A stretch of 64,000 bases of DNA from Sphingobacteriaceae bacterium GW460-11-11-14-LB5 (GCA_002151545.1 CP021237.1:6118067-6182066), one strand, 5' to 3'. Positions 33,883 to 43,305 are shown, counted from the stretch's first letter. Translations and numbers: made by a program. Notes: generated from the sequence alone by a model not told the origin.

Positions 33883-34938
33883 ATGATCGGATACGCACTA
33901 AAAAAACTGATGTATGGGCTGCTGGTAATGGGCGGTGTAATATTGGTTGTTTTTGTGCTGTTTAATATTTTGCCCGGCGATCCGGCAAGGATGACCATGG
34001 GGCAAAGGGCCGATGTCCAATCACTGGAGGCTGTTCGTAAAGAGTTTGGCTTAGACCGCTCTAAACCTGTTCAGTTCCTTTTATATATTAACGATTTATC
34101 GCCAATTAGTATACTGGATAATGATAGCACCAATCAACAGAAATATCATTATGCAAAACTGATGTCCTTTGATAAAAAGGCACTGGTGATCAAATGGCCT
34201 TATCTTCGTAGTTCTTATCAAACCAAGCGCGACGTAACTGCTATACTATCCGAAACCGTACCGAATACTTTTATCCTGGCTTTAACCGCCATGATTTTCG
34301 CCACCATAATCGGCGTGTTTTTGGGCGTGCTTTCAGCGGTGTATAAAGATTCGTGGATTGATAAAACGGCCAATGCTTTTGCCATTCTGGGTATATCAGC
34401 ACCTTCTTTTTTTGCCGGAATAATTATTGCATGGTTGTTCGGTTTTGTGCTGAGTAATTATACGGGCCTGAAAATGAGTGGCAGCTTATATTCTTATGAT
34501 CCATTTAATGGTGAAGTACTAACCTTAAGAAACTTATGGTTGCCAATGATTACCCTCGGCTTAAGGCCTTTGGCTATTATTGTACAGTTGACCAGAAGCG
34601 CCATGCTGGATGTTTTAGCGCAGGATTACATCAGAACGGCAAGAGCAAAAGGTTTAAGCAGAAATACCATCATCTATAAACATGCACTAAAAAATGCGAT
34701 GAATCCGGTAATTACAGCTATTTCGGGATGGTTTGCCTCTTTGCTGGCCGGTTCTTTTTTTGTAGAATATATTTTCGGCTATAATGGATTGGGAAGAACT
34801 ACGGTAACAGCTTTAGAAATGTCTGATTTCCCTGTGGTAATGGGCTCCATTCTTTTTATTGCTTTCGTGTTTGTGGTGATCAACATTCTGGTTGATATTT
34901 TATATGCCTATGTTGATCCAAGGGTTAAATTAAGTTAA
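33883..34938 (+). CDS. ABC transporter permease, OppB/DppB family (orphan)
   Basis: This 351-residue inner-membrane protein has six spans and the peptide/nickel-type permease layout. The start matches the family (LFNILPGDPARMTMGQRA). A longer periplasmic insert (about 65-120) is usual in Bacteroidota. The EAA-like loop is in YIRTARAKGLSRNTIIYKHALKNAMNPV (spread over about 246-273). A partner DppC, ATPases or a binding protein are not in the neighbourhood, so it must work with subunits encoded elsewhere. It starts 2 bp behind the DoxX-like gene. The substrate is unknown; peptides are the usual guess. Confidence 0.9.
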   Translation: MIGYALKKLMYGLLVMGGVILVVFVLFNILPGDPARMTMGQRADVQSLEAVRKEFGLDRSKPVQFLLYINDLSPISILDNDSTNQQKYHYAKLMSFDKKALVIKWPYLRSSYQTKRDVTAILSETVPNTFILALTAMIFATIIGVFLGVLSAVYKDSWIDKTANAFAILGISAPSFFAGIIIAWLFGFVLSNYTGLKMSGSLYSYDPFNGEVLTLRNLWLPMITLGLRPLAIIVQLTRSAMLDVLAQDYIRTARAKGLSRNTIIYKHALKNAMNPVITAISGWFASLLAGSFFVEYIFGYNGLGRTTVTALEMSDFPVVMGSILFIAFVFVVINILVDILYAYVDPRVKLS

Positions 34939-34941
34939 GCC

Positions 34942-35388
34942 ATGCGCGAAGAAGAAATTATAAACTATACTGCGCTTGCCGATCAACGCATCATCGATAT
35001 ATTTAAGCTTGCAACCATCGAGCTGCCCGATGCAGAGCGGTTGTTCAGCCACGTACTTAATGCGCAGCACATATGGGCGCAACGAATTTCGGGCAAAGTG
35101 CCACTTTACGGCGTTTGGGATATTCACCCCAAAGAAAACTTTGAAAGTATCGCTGCTGAAAATTTTAAATTGATCAGGATGGCCTTGAAAGAGCATGCTT
35201 TAGATAAAAAGATTTTGTACCGCACCTCACAAGGCGTCCAGTACGAAAACCGAATAGATGAAATTTTATTTCATTTATTTAACCATTCTACTTATCATCG
35301 CGGACAGGTTGTAACTTTATTGAAAAAGGAAGGTTTTACGCCACCTGTCACCGATTATATTATGTTAAAACGCGACCATCTGTTATAA
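34942..35388 (+). CDS. DinB-family protein (putative metal-dependent thiol transferase/hydrolase)
   Basis: This 148-residue cytoplasmic protein has the DinB four-helix fold. Three histidines in metal-ligand positions are visible: LSHVLNAQHIW-like (FSHVLNAQHIWAQR) and HLFNHSTYHRGQV near residues 113-125. Family members bind zinc or nickel and often transfer low-molecular-weight thiols such as bacillithiol; a link to the bacilliredoxin gene at 29045 is possible but speculative. It starts 3 bp after the permease stop and is followed by aroK 23 bp later. Confidence 0.87.
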   Translation: MREEEIINYTALADQRIIDIFKLATIELPDAERLFSHVLNAQHIWAQRISGKVPLYGVWDIHPKENFESIAAENFKLIRMALKEHALDKKILYRTSQGVQYENRIDEILFHLFNHSTYHRGQVVTLLKKEGFTPPVTDYIMLKRDHLL

Positions 35389-35411
35389 GGTCGAAGCAAA
35401 AAGAGAAATAC

Positions 35412-35915
35412 ATGAAGATTTTCCTTATCGGATATATGGGCTGCGGTAAAAGCACAAAGGCAAAACAGCTGGCACATCGTTTAGATTGCCCTGTGATCGA
35501 TCTTGATGCCGAAATTGTTTCAAAAACAGGCAAAAGCATTGCCGAATATTTTGCCGAATATGGTGAAAGCGGCTTTAGGGATTATGAAAGCGAAATGCTT
35601 AAAACCTTCGATTACCCGGAAACCTGTGTGGTGGCCACCGGAGGTGGATTGCCTTGTTTTTTCGATAATATGGAATGGATGAATGCAAATGGCGAAACGG
35701 TTTACCTGCAAATGGAACCTGCCGCCTTAGTGTCGCGCTTACATAACCGTCAAAAACGCCCATTAATTAAAGATTTAGATGATGAGCAACTTTTAGTATT
35801 TATTAAAGAGAAACTCGAAGAACGTGATCCTTTTTATACCCGGGCTAAACTGATTGTAGATGCATTTGATCTGGATGGCGAAAAGTTAGAAGAAGCCATT
35901 AAGAAAAATCGATAG
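35412..35915 (+). CDS. aroK: Shikimate kinase
   Basis: Shikimate kinase phosphorylates shikimate at the 3-hydroxyl with ATP in aromatic amino acid synthesis. The 167 residues show the P-loop GYMGCGKST (7-15), the shikimate-binding aspartate in IDLDAEI, ESGFRDYESEML with the arginine, VVATGGGLP, and the lid NRQKRPLI. The normal family length and the ATG context support the start. No other aro gene is near. Confidence 0.96.
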   Translation: MKIFLIGYMGCGKSTKAKQLAHRLDCPVIDLDAEIVSKTGKSIAEYFAEYGESGFRDYESEMLKTFDYPETCVVATGGGLPCFFDNMEWMNANGETVYLQMEPAALVSRLHNRQKRPLIKDLDDEQLLVFIKEKLEERDPFYTRAKLIVDAFDLDGEKLEEAIKKNR

Positions 35916-35984
35916 TTTACAGTCCTTAGTCTTGAGTCCTTAGTCGGTTAATCAATAAGCAGATAGTTACTAATCAACCAATGG

Positions 35985-37475
35985 CTAATGAACCACTGAA
36001 CTAATCTCATCATCAATTATTTTAGCCGATAACAGTGCAAGCGGAATTCCTCCACCTGGATGTACGCTGCCTCCACAAAAGAATAAATTTTTAACTTTCG
36101 AACTGAAATTGGGATGTCGTAAAAAGGCAGAGAACTGATTGTTAGAGCTGTTTCCGTACAGAGAGCCTTGATACGAACCGGTTTTGACTTCGATGCTTCT
36201 CGGGTCGAGAATCTGTTCGCAAATGATATCTTTTTCAATATTTCTGTTTAACAAACGGCTGATTTTTTTAATAATATTTGCCCTGGCTTCTTTTATCAAT
36301 GAGTCCCAATTCTGGCCGTTATTGGCTGGAACGTTGATCATTACAAACCAGTTTTCGCTGTCTGCGGGTGCATCATCTCTGATGTGTTTACAGCTGATGT
36401 TGATATAAACAGTAGGATCGTTACTAATGGTTTTATCTTTCCATATCGCATTAAACTCCTTCTGGTAATCCTCAGTGAAAAAGATATTGTGTAAACCCAG
36501 ATCGCTGTAATTCCCATCCATTCCCCAGTAAAAAATTAAAGCAGAACTACTCCGTTCCTGGTTGAGTAACTTTTTAGGCTGGGTTATATTTTTAAGCAGG
36601 TTTTTATAGGTAAACCAGATATCGAGGTTCGAGACCACAACGTCGGCCTTATAGGTTTTATCGTTAACTTTTATGCCCTGTACTTTGGGTTTGCCTTCAT
36701 TGGAAGAAATAATTTCTTCTACCTTTTGATTGTAGTGAAACCTGATCCCCAATGCTTCTGCCAATTTTACTAAGGCAGTAACAATACTGTACATCCCGTT
36801 TTTTGGAAGGAAGGCTCCATAGTGGTACTCGAAATGTGGAATTACGTTTAATGTGGCCGGTGCCTGAAAGGGATCGGACCCGTTATAGGTAGCATACCGA
36901 TTGAATAATTGGGCAACTCTTTCGTCTTTAAAAAAAGATTGGTTTGCTTTTGCCTGTGTTCTAAAAGCATCAATCTGGCCAAAACGGAATATGGATTTTA
37001 AGGTATCCCAATGCAGGTAACTTTTAAGTTTGTGCAAACTTCTTTCCAGAAATACACGGTGGGTAACCTCATAAATGGTTTTGCTTTTATTTAGATAACG
37101 GTTAATTTCTTTGGCAGTTGAAGTTGTTTTTTCTTCAATTTCCTTTGCAAATTTATCCAGATCTGCACTGGCGTTTAACCGTAAGCCATCTTCATAAAAA
37201 TAACGGCAAACTTCTTTCAGTTTTAGATATTCAAAATAATCTTCAGGGTTTTTGCCTGCCAGTTTAAAAAGCTCATCCACATACTGAGGCATGGTAAAAA
37301 GACTTGGGCCTGCATCAAACCTGAAACCGTTCGTCTTTATTTCTGCCAGCTTACCTCCAGGTTTTGAGTTAGCCTCATAAACATCAACCTCATAGCCCTT
37401 CACAGCAAGGCGAATGGCAGATGCAATTCCTGCAATTCCAGCACCGATAATTATTGCTTTTGGTTTAGCCATCAA
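35985..37475 (-). CDS. crtD: CrtI/CrtD-family carotenoid desaturase
   Basis: This FAD-dependent enzyme of 496 residues belongs to the phytoene desaturase superfamily. The dinucleotide fold IIIGAGIAGIASAIRLA (8-24) and the VYEANSKPGGK motif (32-42) are present, as are FRFDAGPSLFTMP and the C-terminal FFCGGSVHPGGGIPLALLSAK. It resembles the Bacteroidota branch annotated as 1-hydroxycarotenoid 3,4-desaturase (CrtD), but the phytoene desaturase CrtI is similar, and sequence alone cannot fully separate them. The CruF-type hydratase and CrtW ketolase at 48-51 kb support CrtD, because CrtD acts after CruF. It starts 1 bp after the M28 peptidase stop. Confidence 0.78.
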   Translation of the reverse strand: MMAKPKAIIIGAGIAGIASAIRLAVKGYEVDVYEANSKPGGKLAEIKTNGFRFDAGPSLFTMPQYVDELFKLAGKNPEDYFEYLKLKEVCRYFYEDGLRLNASADLDKFAKEIEEKTTSTAKEINRYLNKSKTIYEVTHRVFLERSLHKLKSYLHWDTLKSIFRFGQIDAFRTQAKANQSFFKDERVAQLFNRYATYNGSDPFQAPATLNVIPHFEYHYGAFLPKNGMYSIVTALVKLAEALGIRFHYNQKVEEIISSNEGKPKVQGIKVNDKTYKADVVVSNLDIWFTYKNLLKNITQPKKLLNQERSSSALIFYWGMDGNYSDLGLHNIFFTEDYQKEFNAIWKDKTISNDPTVYINISCKHIRDDAPADSENWFVMINVPANNGQNWDSLIKEARANIIKKISRLLNRNIEKDIICEQILDPRSIEVKTGSYQGSLYGNSSNNQFSAFLRHPNFSSKVKNLFFCGGSVHPGGGIPLALLSAKIIDDEISSVVH

Positions 37476-37476
37476 T

Positions 37477-39180
37477 CTATTTCAATTCTTCCAAATATAG
37501 CTTTGCTTGTTTTTCAATCTCATTGGTGGCAAACTTAATGGCCGAACCAACTCTTGTGGTCTCGGATTTTACAGGCATTTTATTTACTGTCGCCAAAGCA
37601 TCAGTATACCATTTGGCCCAGACTTCAATAATATGTTTCTCATCTGTGGCGCCTTTCCCTTTTGCAATTTCTTTTTTGCTTAATTCAAATTCGGTTTTCA
37701 AACGGGTTAAGGCATCGGTTTTAACCTGCGAAACAGTGGCTATCGCTGTATTTTCATCTGCGGAAATTAAAGTATAAGCAGCAGTTAAAGCACTTATCCC
37801 AACATTTTTCATCTCGATTGGCGAAACTTTATCAATCCTATCATTGTCTGTGTGGTAAAATACATCGGTAAAGTGCCACATTAGTAAACCTGGGATTTTA
37901 TGCTGCAAAAACGGGGTATGATCACTACCACCTTCAAAAGGATTGTAGTTAACTGTCCAATTCGCAAATATGCCCTGTTTTTTGCAGATGTCGAAAACAA
38001 AATCGTTAAAATAATGAGGGAAAAGATCTTTTTCGGTAACATCACCTGCGCCCCATTCGGTATGTTTATCAGTTCCTCTTGTCCAGATGGCAGAAGGATC
38101 AGGCATTTTTTCAATCAGGAAAGAACCGCCGGTTTTTTGGGTATCTTCACCAACCATATCCAAACTCATTCCCCACATAATGCCTTTGGCCCGGGTAGTA
38201 TCTTCAGTAATGTATCTTCTGGTTGATACAATTTCGTCGCCCCATAAAAAGGTTAAGCTGCGCTTCGGACTTATTTTTTTTGCCTGATACAATTCTGCCG
38301 TTAACCTGGCCATTTCAGCTAATGTACCCACACCGCTTGCATTATCATTTGCACCCGGCTCCTGAACATGGGCACTGAATACAAATCGCTCATTAGGATT
38401 TACACTGCCTTTAACATTTGCAACAATGGTTAATTCTTCCGATGGATAAATTTTAGTCTGGATATTTACTTTCAATTTGGTTTCACCCTTTAAGCAGACT
38501 GCTTTTAACTTTTCTTTGGCCGCATAAGATAAAAGTAATGTCCATACCTCGCTACTGGCTTTCATGTTTCCAAACTGGATAGACGTTTGGTGTACCTCGG
38601 GTTGGGTATATTTTGGCATAGAATAACCCAGTACACCAATGGCCCCTGCGTTGGTGGCTATTTGAAGTAAACGTGATGGGTTGCTCTCTGAAAATAGGAT
38701 TTTCCCTTTCAGGTCCATTTTTTCTATTTCGGCAGGTGATACGCTGGTAATGAAAACCACAGGTGCAGTAACACCTCCAACCGGAGTTGAGCCGCAATTA
38801 ACCGGAATCATGTTGCGGTTGGTTTTGTAAGAGATGAGTGGTTTTGTTTCGCCAACAATATCTATGTTGGCGTCTACAGGTTCCCATGTATTATTTTTCA
38901 TCGCTCTTTTTTCGATGCGATAAGTTAAAGGCGCTTCAAACTCATTCTGCTTCTGTTCTACAAAGCCAGCTTTTTTGAGGATCTTTTCTACATAATAAAT
39001 ACTTGCATTAAAGCCTGTATTGCCGGGGATACGAAAATATTTTTCGACAAAAGCGGTCGTTTCATAGGCGTTTTTTGCTATGAAACCTTTCCTTGTCAGG
39101 TTGAAATATTCATCTGTTGAATTTTGTGCGTAACATCCCAATCCCGCAAAAAGCAGTGCAAAAAGTATCTTCGTTTTCAT
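37477..39180 (-). CDS. Secreted M28-family peptidase with PA domain
   Basis: This exported metallopeptidase of 567 residues has a signal peptide (MKTKILFALLFAGLGCYAQ). A PA-type insert sits at about 100-235. The M28 core follows: FSAHVQEPGANDNASG carries H and D ligands, then WGDEI, DMVGED, GGSDHTPF and VFYHTDNDRIDK with the last histidine ligand. The acidic pair usually read as EE is WGDEI here. It probably trims peptides or dipeptides in the periplasm. It is co-transcribed with the carotenoid desaturase gene 1 bp downstream, without an obvious functional link. A near-consensus element lies at 39197-39204. Confidence 0.9.
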   Translation of the reverse strand: MKTKILFALLFAGLGCYAQNSTDEYFNLTRKGFIAKNAYETTAFVEKYFRIPGNTGFNASIYYVEKILKKAGFVEQKQNEFEAPLTYRIEKRAMKNNTWEPVDANIDIVGETKPLISYKTNRNMIPVNCGSTPVGGVTAPVVFITSVSPAEIEKMDLKGKILFSESNPSRLLQIATNAGAIGVLGYSMPKYTQPEVHQTSIQFGNMKASSEVWTLLLSYAAKEKLKAVCLKGETKLKVNIQTKIYPSEELTIVANVKGSVNPNERFVFSAHVQEPGANDNASGVGTLAEMARLTAELYQAKKISPKRSLTFLWGDEIVSTRRYITEDTTRAKGIMWGMSLDMVGEDTQKTGGSFLIEKMPDPSAIWTRGTDKHTEWGAGDVTEKDLFPHYFNDFVFDICKKQGIFANWTVNYNPFEGGSDHTPFLQHKIPGLLMWHFTDVFYHTDNDRIDKVSPIEMKNVGISALTAAYTLISADENTAIATVSQVKTDALTRLKTEFELSKKEIAKGKGATDEKHIIEVWAKWYTDALATVNKMPVKSETTRVGSAIKFATNEIEKQAKLYLEELK

Positions 39181-39270
39181 GATCGTTAGTAAAAGCGAAA
39201 GATAACAATAGTTTGAATCTTTTCTCGATTTAAAATGAGGTGTTAAGTATGCAAATGTAATATTCTATGT

Positions 39271-39278
39271 TATATTTG
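39271..39278 (+). promoter_or_regulatory. -7 element of the ATPase gene
   Basis: TATATTTG matches TAnnTTTG and ends 5 bp before the ATG at 39284, so the transcript would have almost no leader. Confidence 0.55.
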
Positions 39279-39283
39279 CAGAC

Positions 39284-40459
39284 ATGATTCTCCGAAATTT
39301 AGAACCAATACTTAAAGAAGCTTTGCAGCGTAGTCCTGTGGTTGTACTGCTAGGCCCCCGACAGGTAGGTAAAACTACATTAGCCATTGGTCTTATTGAT
39401 GAGGTTAAGTCCATTTATGTAGATCTCGAGGATCGGTTAGATCTAGAAAAAGTTAGAGATATAACTGCTTTCCATCAAAATAACAAAGAGTTACTCTTAA
39501 TTCTTGATGAAGTTCAACGTTTGCCAGAAATATTTTCGCAAATAAGGGGGATTGTGGATAAGGAACGTAGAAGAGGAAATAAGGCTGGACAATTTCTGTT
39601 TCTGGGATCGGCATCTTTAGATTTATTAAAACAGTCTAGCGAATCTTTAGCTGGAAGAATTACTTATCTGGAACTTTTTCCAGTAAATGCTGTAGAATAT
39701 GGGCAAGAAGATTTAGCTAAGGTTAATAACCTTTGGTTGAGAGGTGGATTTCCCGAGAGTTTATTAGCTGCGTCGGAGAAAAATAGTTTAATATGGAGAA
39801 GGGACTTTATCAGAACGTATTTGGAAAGAGATATCCCTCAATTGGGACCTCGTATTCCCGCCGAGACGCTCGAACGTTTTTGGACAATGCTCGCCCACAA
39901 TCAAGGTAGTGTGCTAAACGCAGCTCATTTGGCCCGTAATATTGAGGTTACAGGAGTAACCATAGCCAGGTATTTGGATTTGATGGTAGATTTATTGTTG
40001 GTTCGGCGACTAAAGCCATATACAGTTAATGTTGGAAAACGACTTGTGCGATCACCAAAAATATATGTAAGAGATAGCGGCCTTACTCATGCCCTGCTTA
40101 ATATAAAAAGTTATAATGAACTACTTGGTCATCCGGTAGTAGGTGGAAGTTGGGAGGGCTTTGTGATCGAAAATATTATGTCCGTAATTCCATCCGGAGT
40201 ACAAACTTACTACTATGGAACACCAGGAGGCGCAGAAATAGATTTAATTTTGGAATTTTCGGATGCCGAAAAATGGGCAATAGAAATTAAAAGAAGTTCT
40301 GCGCCTTCATTATCAAAAGGGTTTTACTTCGCTTGTCAAGAAGTAAAACCCAATAGTAGCTTTGTTGTTTATGCAGGTAATGATACTTTTACAATGCAGG
40401 GCGGAGCCATAGCACTATCACTGCACTCATTAATGCAGAAGCTTATAAGCTACGCGTAA
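39284..40459 (+). CDS. AAA ATPase with DUF4143 domain
   Basis: This 391-residue cytoplasmic protein has an N-terminal AAA-type domain with Walker A GPRQVGKTT (24-32) and Walker B LLLILDEVQ, followed by FLFLGSASLDLLKQSSESLAGR. A C-terminal DUF4143 domain (about 180-340) ends with the nuclease-like segment GGAEIDLILEF and WAIEIKRSS, a PD-(D/E)xK-type pattern. Such ATPases are common, often horizontally transferred, and of unknown cellular role; some are linked with toxin-antitoxin or defence genes. Here it stands alone, and its 3' end overlaps the DoxX gene by 10 bp. Confidence 0.9.
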   Translation: MILRNLEPILKEALQRSPVVVLLGPRQVGKTTLAIGLIDEVKSIYVDLEDRLDLEKVRDITAFHQNNKELLLILDEVQRLPEIFSQIRGIVDKERRRGNKAGQFLFLGSASLDLLKQSSESLAGRITYLELFPVNAVEYGQEDLAKVNNLWLRGGFPESLLAASEKNSLIWRRDFIRTYLERDIPQLGPRIPAETLERFWTMLAHNQGSVLNAAHLARNIEVTGVTIARYLDLMVDLLLVRRLKPYTVNVGKRLVRSPKIYVRDSGLTHALLNIKSYNELLGHPVVGGSWEGFVIENIMSVIPSGVQTYYYGTPGGAEIDLILEFSDAEKWAIEIKRSSAPSLSKGFYFACQEVKPNSSFVVYAGNDTFTMQGGAIALSLHSLMQKLISYA

Positions 40460-40908
40460 CGTCTTCCCTTTTTGTTTTTCAATCCTTCATCAACCGATAA
40501 AGGGCCAGAGCCTACTACCCAAAACATGATGAGCAGAAACAACACCAGTACCGAAAACCATAACTCCGAATTGGGTGTGGAGAAACCCGGGGTAAGGTTA
40601 ACGAAAAATACGGCAAACAATAAGATTGGAATCTGAATGACAACGGCAAAGCGGGTAACTAAACCTAATGTAATCAAAACACCCCCAACCAAATGTGCAA
40701 ATGCAACTACGTGAATGGCAACACTGATGAGCATGCCCGAAAAACCAAATACGTTGTTTTGTGTAATCATATTTTGAAGAACCGAGGTGTCGCTAACAAA
40801 AGAAACACCTTTTCCAAAAATGATCAGGCCAAGTACAATCCGAAGATAATCCAGCCATTTTGAGTGATGAACATCTCCCCAATGTTCAATTTTACGGATA
40901 ACGTTCAT
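40450..40908 (-). CDS. DoxX-family membrane protein
   Basis: The 152-residue protein has four membrane spans in the DoxX layout: WLDYLRIVLGLIIFGKGVSFV, FAHLVGGVLITLGLVTRFAVVIQ, then two more up to GSGPLSVDE. DoxX proteins occur in thiosulfate oxidation and stress-related membrane complexes; this short form has no assigned role. Its 3' end overlaps that of the convergent ATPase gene by 10 bp. Confidence 0.88.
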   Translation of the reverse strand: MNVIRKIEHWGDVHHSKWLDYLRIVLGLIIFGKGVSFVSDTSVLQNMITQNNVFGFSGMLISVAIHVVAFAHLVGGVLITLGLVTRFAVVIQIPILLFAVFFVNLTPGFSTPNSELWFSVLVLFLLIMFWVVGSGPLSVDEGLKNKKGRRYA

Positions 40909-41120
40909 AATGAACCTCCATTTTTATGTGAATGATACTTTAAGTTACGGATTTATATTGGCTTGTCAAATAAAGAACTGAAAATCAATAGATCAAGGCT
41001 GAATTTATTTTAAAAAGCAGTTTTAACCATTTGATGTAAAATTAACATAAATTTAATTTGTACCGTTTCGGTTTTTGGTATAAATTTAGTATTATTGCTT
41101 AAATAGATAGGTTTTTTATC

Positions 41121-41231
41121 ATGAGCAAAGAAATATTAGAGTTTTCTGTACAAGTAGATGAAAAATTTGACCTGAAATTTAACTGGTTGGATGGCTTTTG
41201 GGGCGCTGCATTTAAATTTTTTGGAAAATAA
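41121..41231 (+). CDS. Possible small protein (36 residues)
   Basis: A short frame reads MSKEILEFSVQVDEKFDLKF and ends NWLDGFWGAAFKFFGK. It has an acidic first half and an aromatic, amphipathic second half. The codon use looks normal for the window, and the start is an ATG, but no consensus promoter stands at the right place. It lies in the 465-base gap between the DoxX gene and rlmD, which otherwise holds only a low-complexity spacer around 41310-41350. No family was recognised. Confidence 0.4.
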   Translation: MSKEILEFSVQVDEKFDLKFNWLDGFWGAAFKFFGK

Positions 41232-41358
41232 TTTTTGAAATCTAATTTTTCTTAACGAACAATCCACGTTCGAACAAGACAGTATTGCCTAATCTTTCTT
41301 GATTAACCGGGTTTTAAACCCTCCACCTTTCTGCCTTCTACCTTTAACCTCTTTTTTC

Positions 41359-41366
41359 TATCTTTG
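41359..41366 (+). promoter_or_regulatory. -7 element of rlmD
   Basis: TATCTTTG matches TAnnTTTG and ends 7 bp before the ATG at 41374. It rules out the in-frame upstream start at 41299. Confidence 0.6.
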
Positions 41367-41373
41367 CAAAATA

Positions 41374-42786
41374 ATGAGTAGAAGAAAACCAGGTACGGTA
41401 ACTATTGTTCCAAACGTACATATAATCGATATTGCTGAAGAAGGAAAAGGTGTTGGCAAGGCTGACGAATTGGTCATTTTTGTTGACAAGGCTGTTCCTG
41501 GTGATGTGGTAGATGTTCGGTTGACCAAAAAGAAAAAGAATTTTGCTGAAGCAATTATTGATCAGCTTCATGAAAAATCAGCTTTACGAACCGATCCTTT
41601 TTGTCCTCATTTCGGAACCTGTGGCGGTTGTAAATGGCAGCACATGGGCTACGATGCGCAGTTGAAGTTTAAGCAGAAAAATGTTGAGGCAGCTTTACAG
41701 CGCTTAGGTAAAATAGATACCTCAGGAACCGAACCTATTTTAGGTTCAGCAAAAAACAGGTACTACCGGAATAAATTAGAATTTACTTTTTCGAACAAAC
41801 GTTGGTTAGAAAAAACTGATGTAGAACGCGATGAAGATCTTGATATGAATGCCCTTGGTTTTCACGTGCCTTTGCGTTTCGATAAAATTTTAGATATTGA
41901 ACATTGTTACCTGCAGGATGAGCCATCTAATTCAATCAGAAATGCAGTGCGTAATTATGCTTTAGAAAATAGCCTTTCGTTTTACGATCTGCGTAATCAT
42001 GAAGGTGTTTTACGTAACCTGATTATCCGTACTTCCAGCACAGGAGAGGTAATGGTTGCCGTGGTATTTGCTTATCCCGAACAGGCACAGGTTGATGGTT
42101 TAATGGCTTTCCTTCAAAATGAATTTCCACAGATCACTTCCTTGTTGTATATCGTTAACCAAAAGAAAAACGATACCATTTTCGATCAGGATGTGGTGCT
42201 TTTCTCTGGTCGCGATCATATTTTCGAAGAAATGGACGGCATCCGTTTTAAAATTGGTGTAAAATCTTTTTACCAGACCAATTCAGAACAGGCCTTCGAA
42301 TTATATAAAATCACCAGGGATTTTGCCGGATTTAAAGGCGATGAGCTGGTTTATGATTTATATACTGGTGCCGGAACCATTGCAAATTTTATTGCAAAAA
42401 ATGTAAAGCAGGTGGTAGGTGTAGAATATGTACCAACTGCTATTCAAGATGCAAAGTTTAACTCTGCGTTAAATGGCATTGATAATACGATCTTCTATGC
42501 AGGAGATATGAAAGATATTCTCACTTCAGAATTTATCCTGGCACATGGTAAACCAGATGTAGTGATTACTGATCCACCGCGCGCCGGAATGCATGCAGAT
42601 GTGGTTCAAAGATTACTGGAAATGGAATCTGAAAAAATTGTTTATGTAAGCTGTAATGCAGCTACGCAGGCGAGAGATTTAGAGCTGCTAAAAGAAAAGT
42701 ATGATGTGGTGCGTATTAAACCTGTAGATATGTTTCCGCACACACAACACGTAGAGAACGTTGTATTATTAAGGTTTAAGGGGTAA
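41374..42786 (+). CDS. rlmD: 23S rRNA (uracil-C5)-methyltransferase, RlmD-type
   Basis: This TrmA/RlmD-family enzyme methylates a uracil in 23S rRNA with S-adenosylmethionine. From the ATG at 41374 it has 470 residues. It has an N-terminal TRAM domain (about 8-65) and Fe-S-type cysteines C77, C83 and C86 (CPHFGTCGGC). The methyltransferase domain follows, with VYDLYTGAGTIANFIA, ITDPPRAGMH and the nucleophile in VYVSCNAATQARDL. RlmD (U1939) and RlmC-like paralogues are hard to tell apart, so the site methylated is inferred. The start is set by the promoter element 7 bp upstream. Confidence 0.9.
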   Translation: MSRRKPGTVTIVPNVHIIDIAEEGKGVGKADELVIFVDKAVPGDVVDVRLTKKKKNFAEAIIDQLHEKSALRTDPFCPHFGTCGGCKWQHMGYDAQLKFKQKNVEAALQRLGKIDTSGTEPILGSAKNRYYRNKLEFTFSNKRWLEKTDVERDEDLDMNALGFHVPLRFDKILDIEHCYLQDEPSNSIRNAVRNYALENSLSFYDLRNHEGVLRNLIIRTSSTGEVMVAVVFAYPEQAQVDGLMAFLQNEFPQITSLLYIVNQKKNDTIFDQDVVLFSGRDHIFEEMDGIRFKIGVKSFYQTNSEQAFELYKITRDFAGFKGDELVYDLYTGAGTIANFIAKNVKQVVGVEYVPTAIQDAKFNSALNGIDNTIFYAGDMKDILTSEFILAHGKPDVVITDPPRAGMHADVVQRLLEMESEKIVYVSCNAATQARDLELLKEKYDVVRIKPVDMFPHTQHVENVVLLRFKG

Positions 42787-42871
42787 GGCAAAAGGTTTAA
42801 GGCTATAACCTTAAAATCAAATGTTGTCATTTTAAACCCTACACCTTAAACCATAAACCTTTTACCTTGAA

Positions 42872-43285
42872 ATGGATAGAGAAGAATTATTAGGCGCAAC
42901 GCCTGAAGAGAACGGAACACCACAAAAAAAGCAGGAAAGTCCGCTGGTAAGTTTAGAAAAAGACCTGGAGTTTTATGCTGATGCCATTAAAGAAGTGGCA
43001 ATTGAAATTATGGTTGAAGGGATTTCTGCACACCCGATTTTTATTGCACACCAACATGAAGTGAACATCGGTGAACTTATTTTAAATAAAGAGGAGCTCA
43101 ATACCGATTGGACCATACAAGCCTCTACCTTGGAAGAGTTTGTAGAAAAAGGAATCATCAGCAAAGAGAAAAAAGAGCCGTTTTTAAAAGTTTATAAAAA
43201 ACCAGAGGATTTTATGTGCGTTTTCGTAATTGTTCCTGAAGGCGCCAATTTTATTTATTATCCATATAAAAAAGGCAGGGGATAG
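42872..43285 (+). CDS. Conserved protein of unknown function
   Basis: This acidic protein of 137 residues has a charged, probably disordered N-terminus (about 1-25), a helix (LVSLEKDLEFYADAIKEVAIE) and an alpha/beta part with PIFIAHQHEVNIGELIL and VFVIVPEGANFIYYPYKK. It lacks a signal peptide. It follows rlmD by 85 bp of low-complexity spacer. A similar gene is typical for Bacteroidota, to my knowledge without function. Nothing else can be said. Confidence 0.7.
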   Translation: MDREELLGATPEENGTPQKKQESPLVSLEKDLEFYADAIKEVAIEIMVEGISAHPIFIAHQHEVNIGELILNKEELNTDWTIQASTLEEFVEKGIISKEKKEPFLKVYKKPEDFMCVFVIVPEGANFIYYPYKKGRG

Positions 43286-43305
43286 AAGGCCAAGGTCTTA
43301 GGGAT

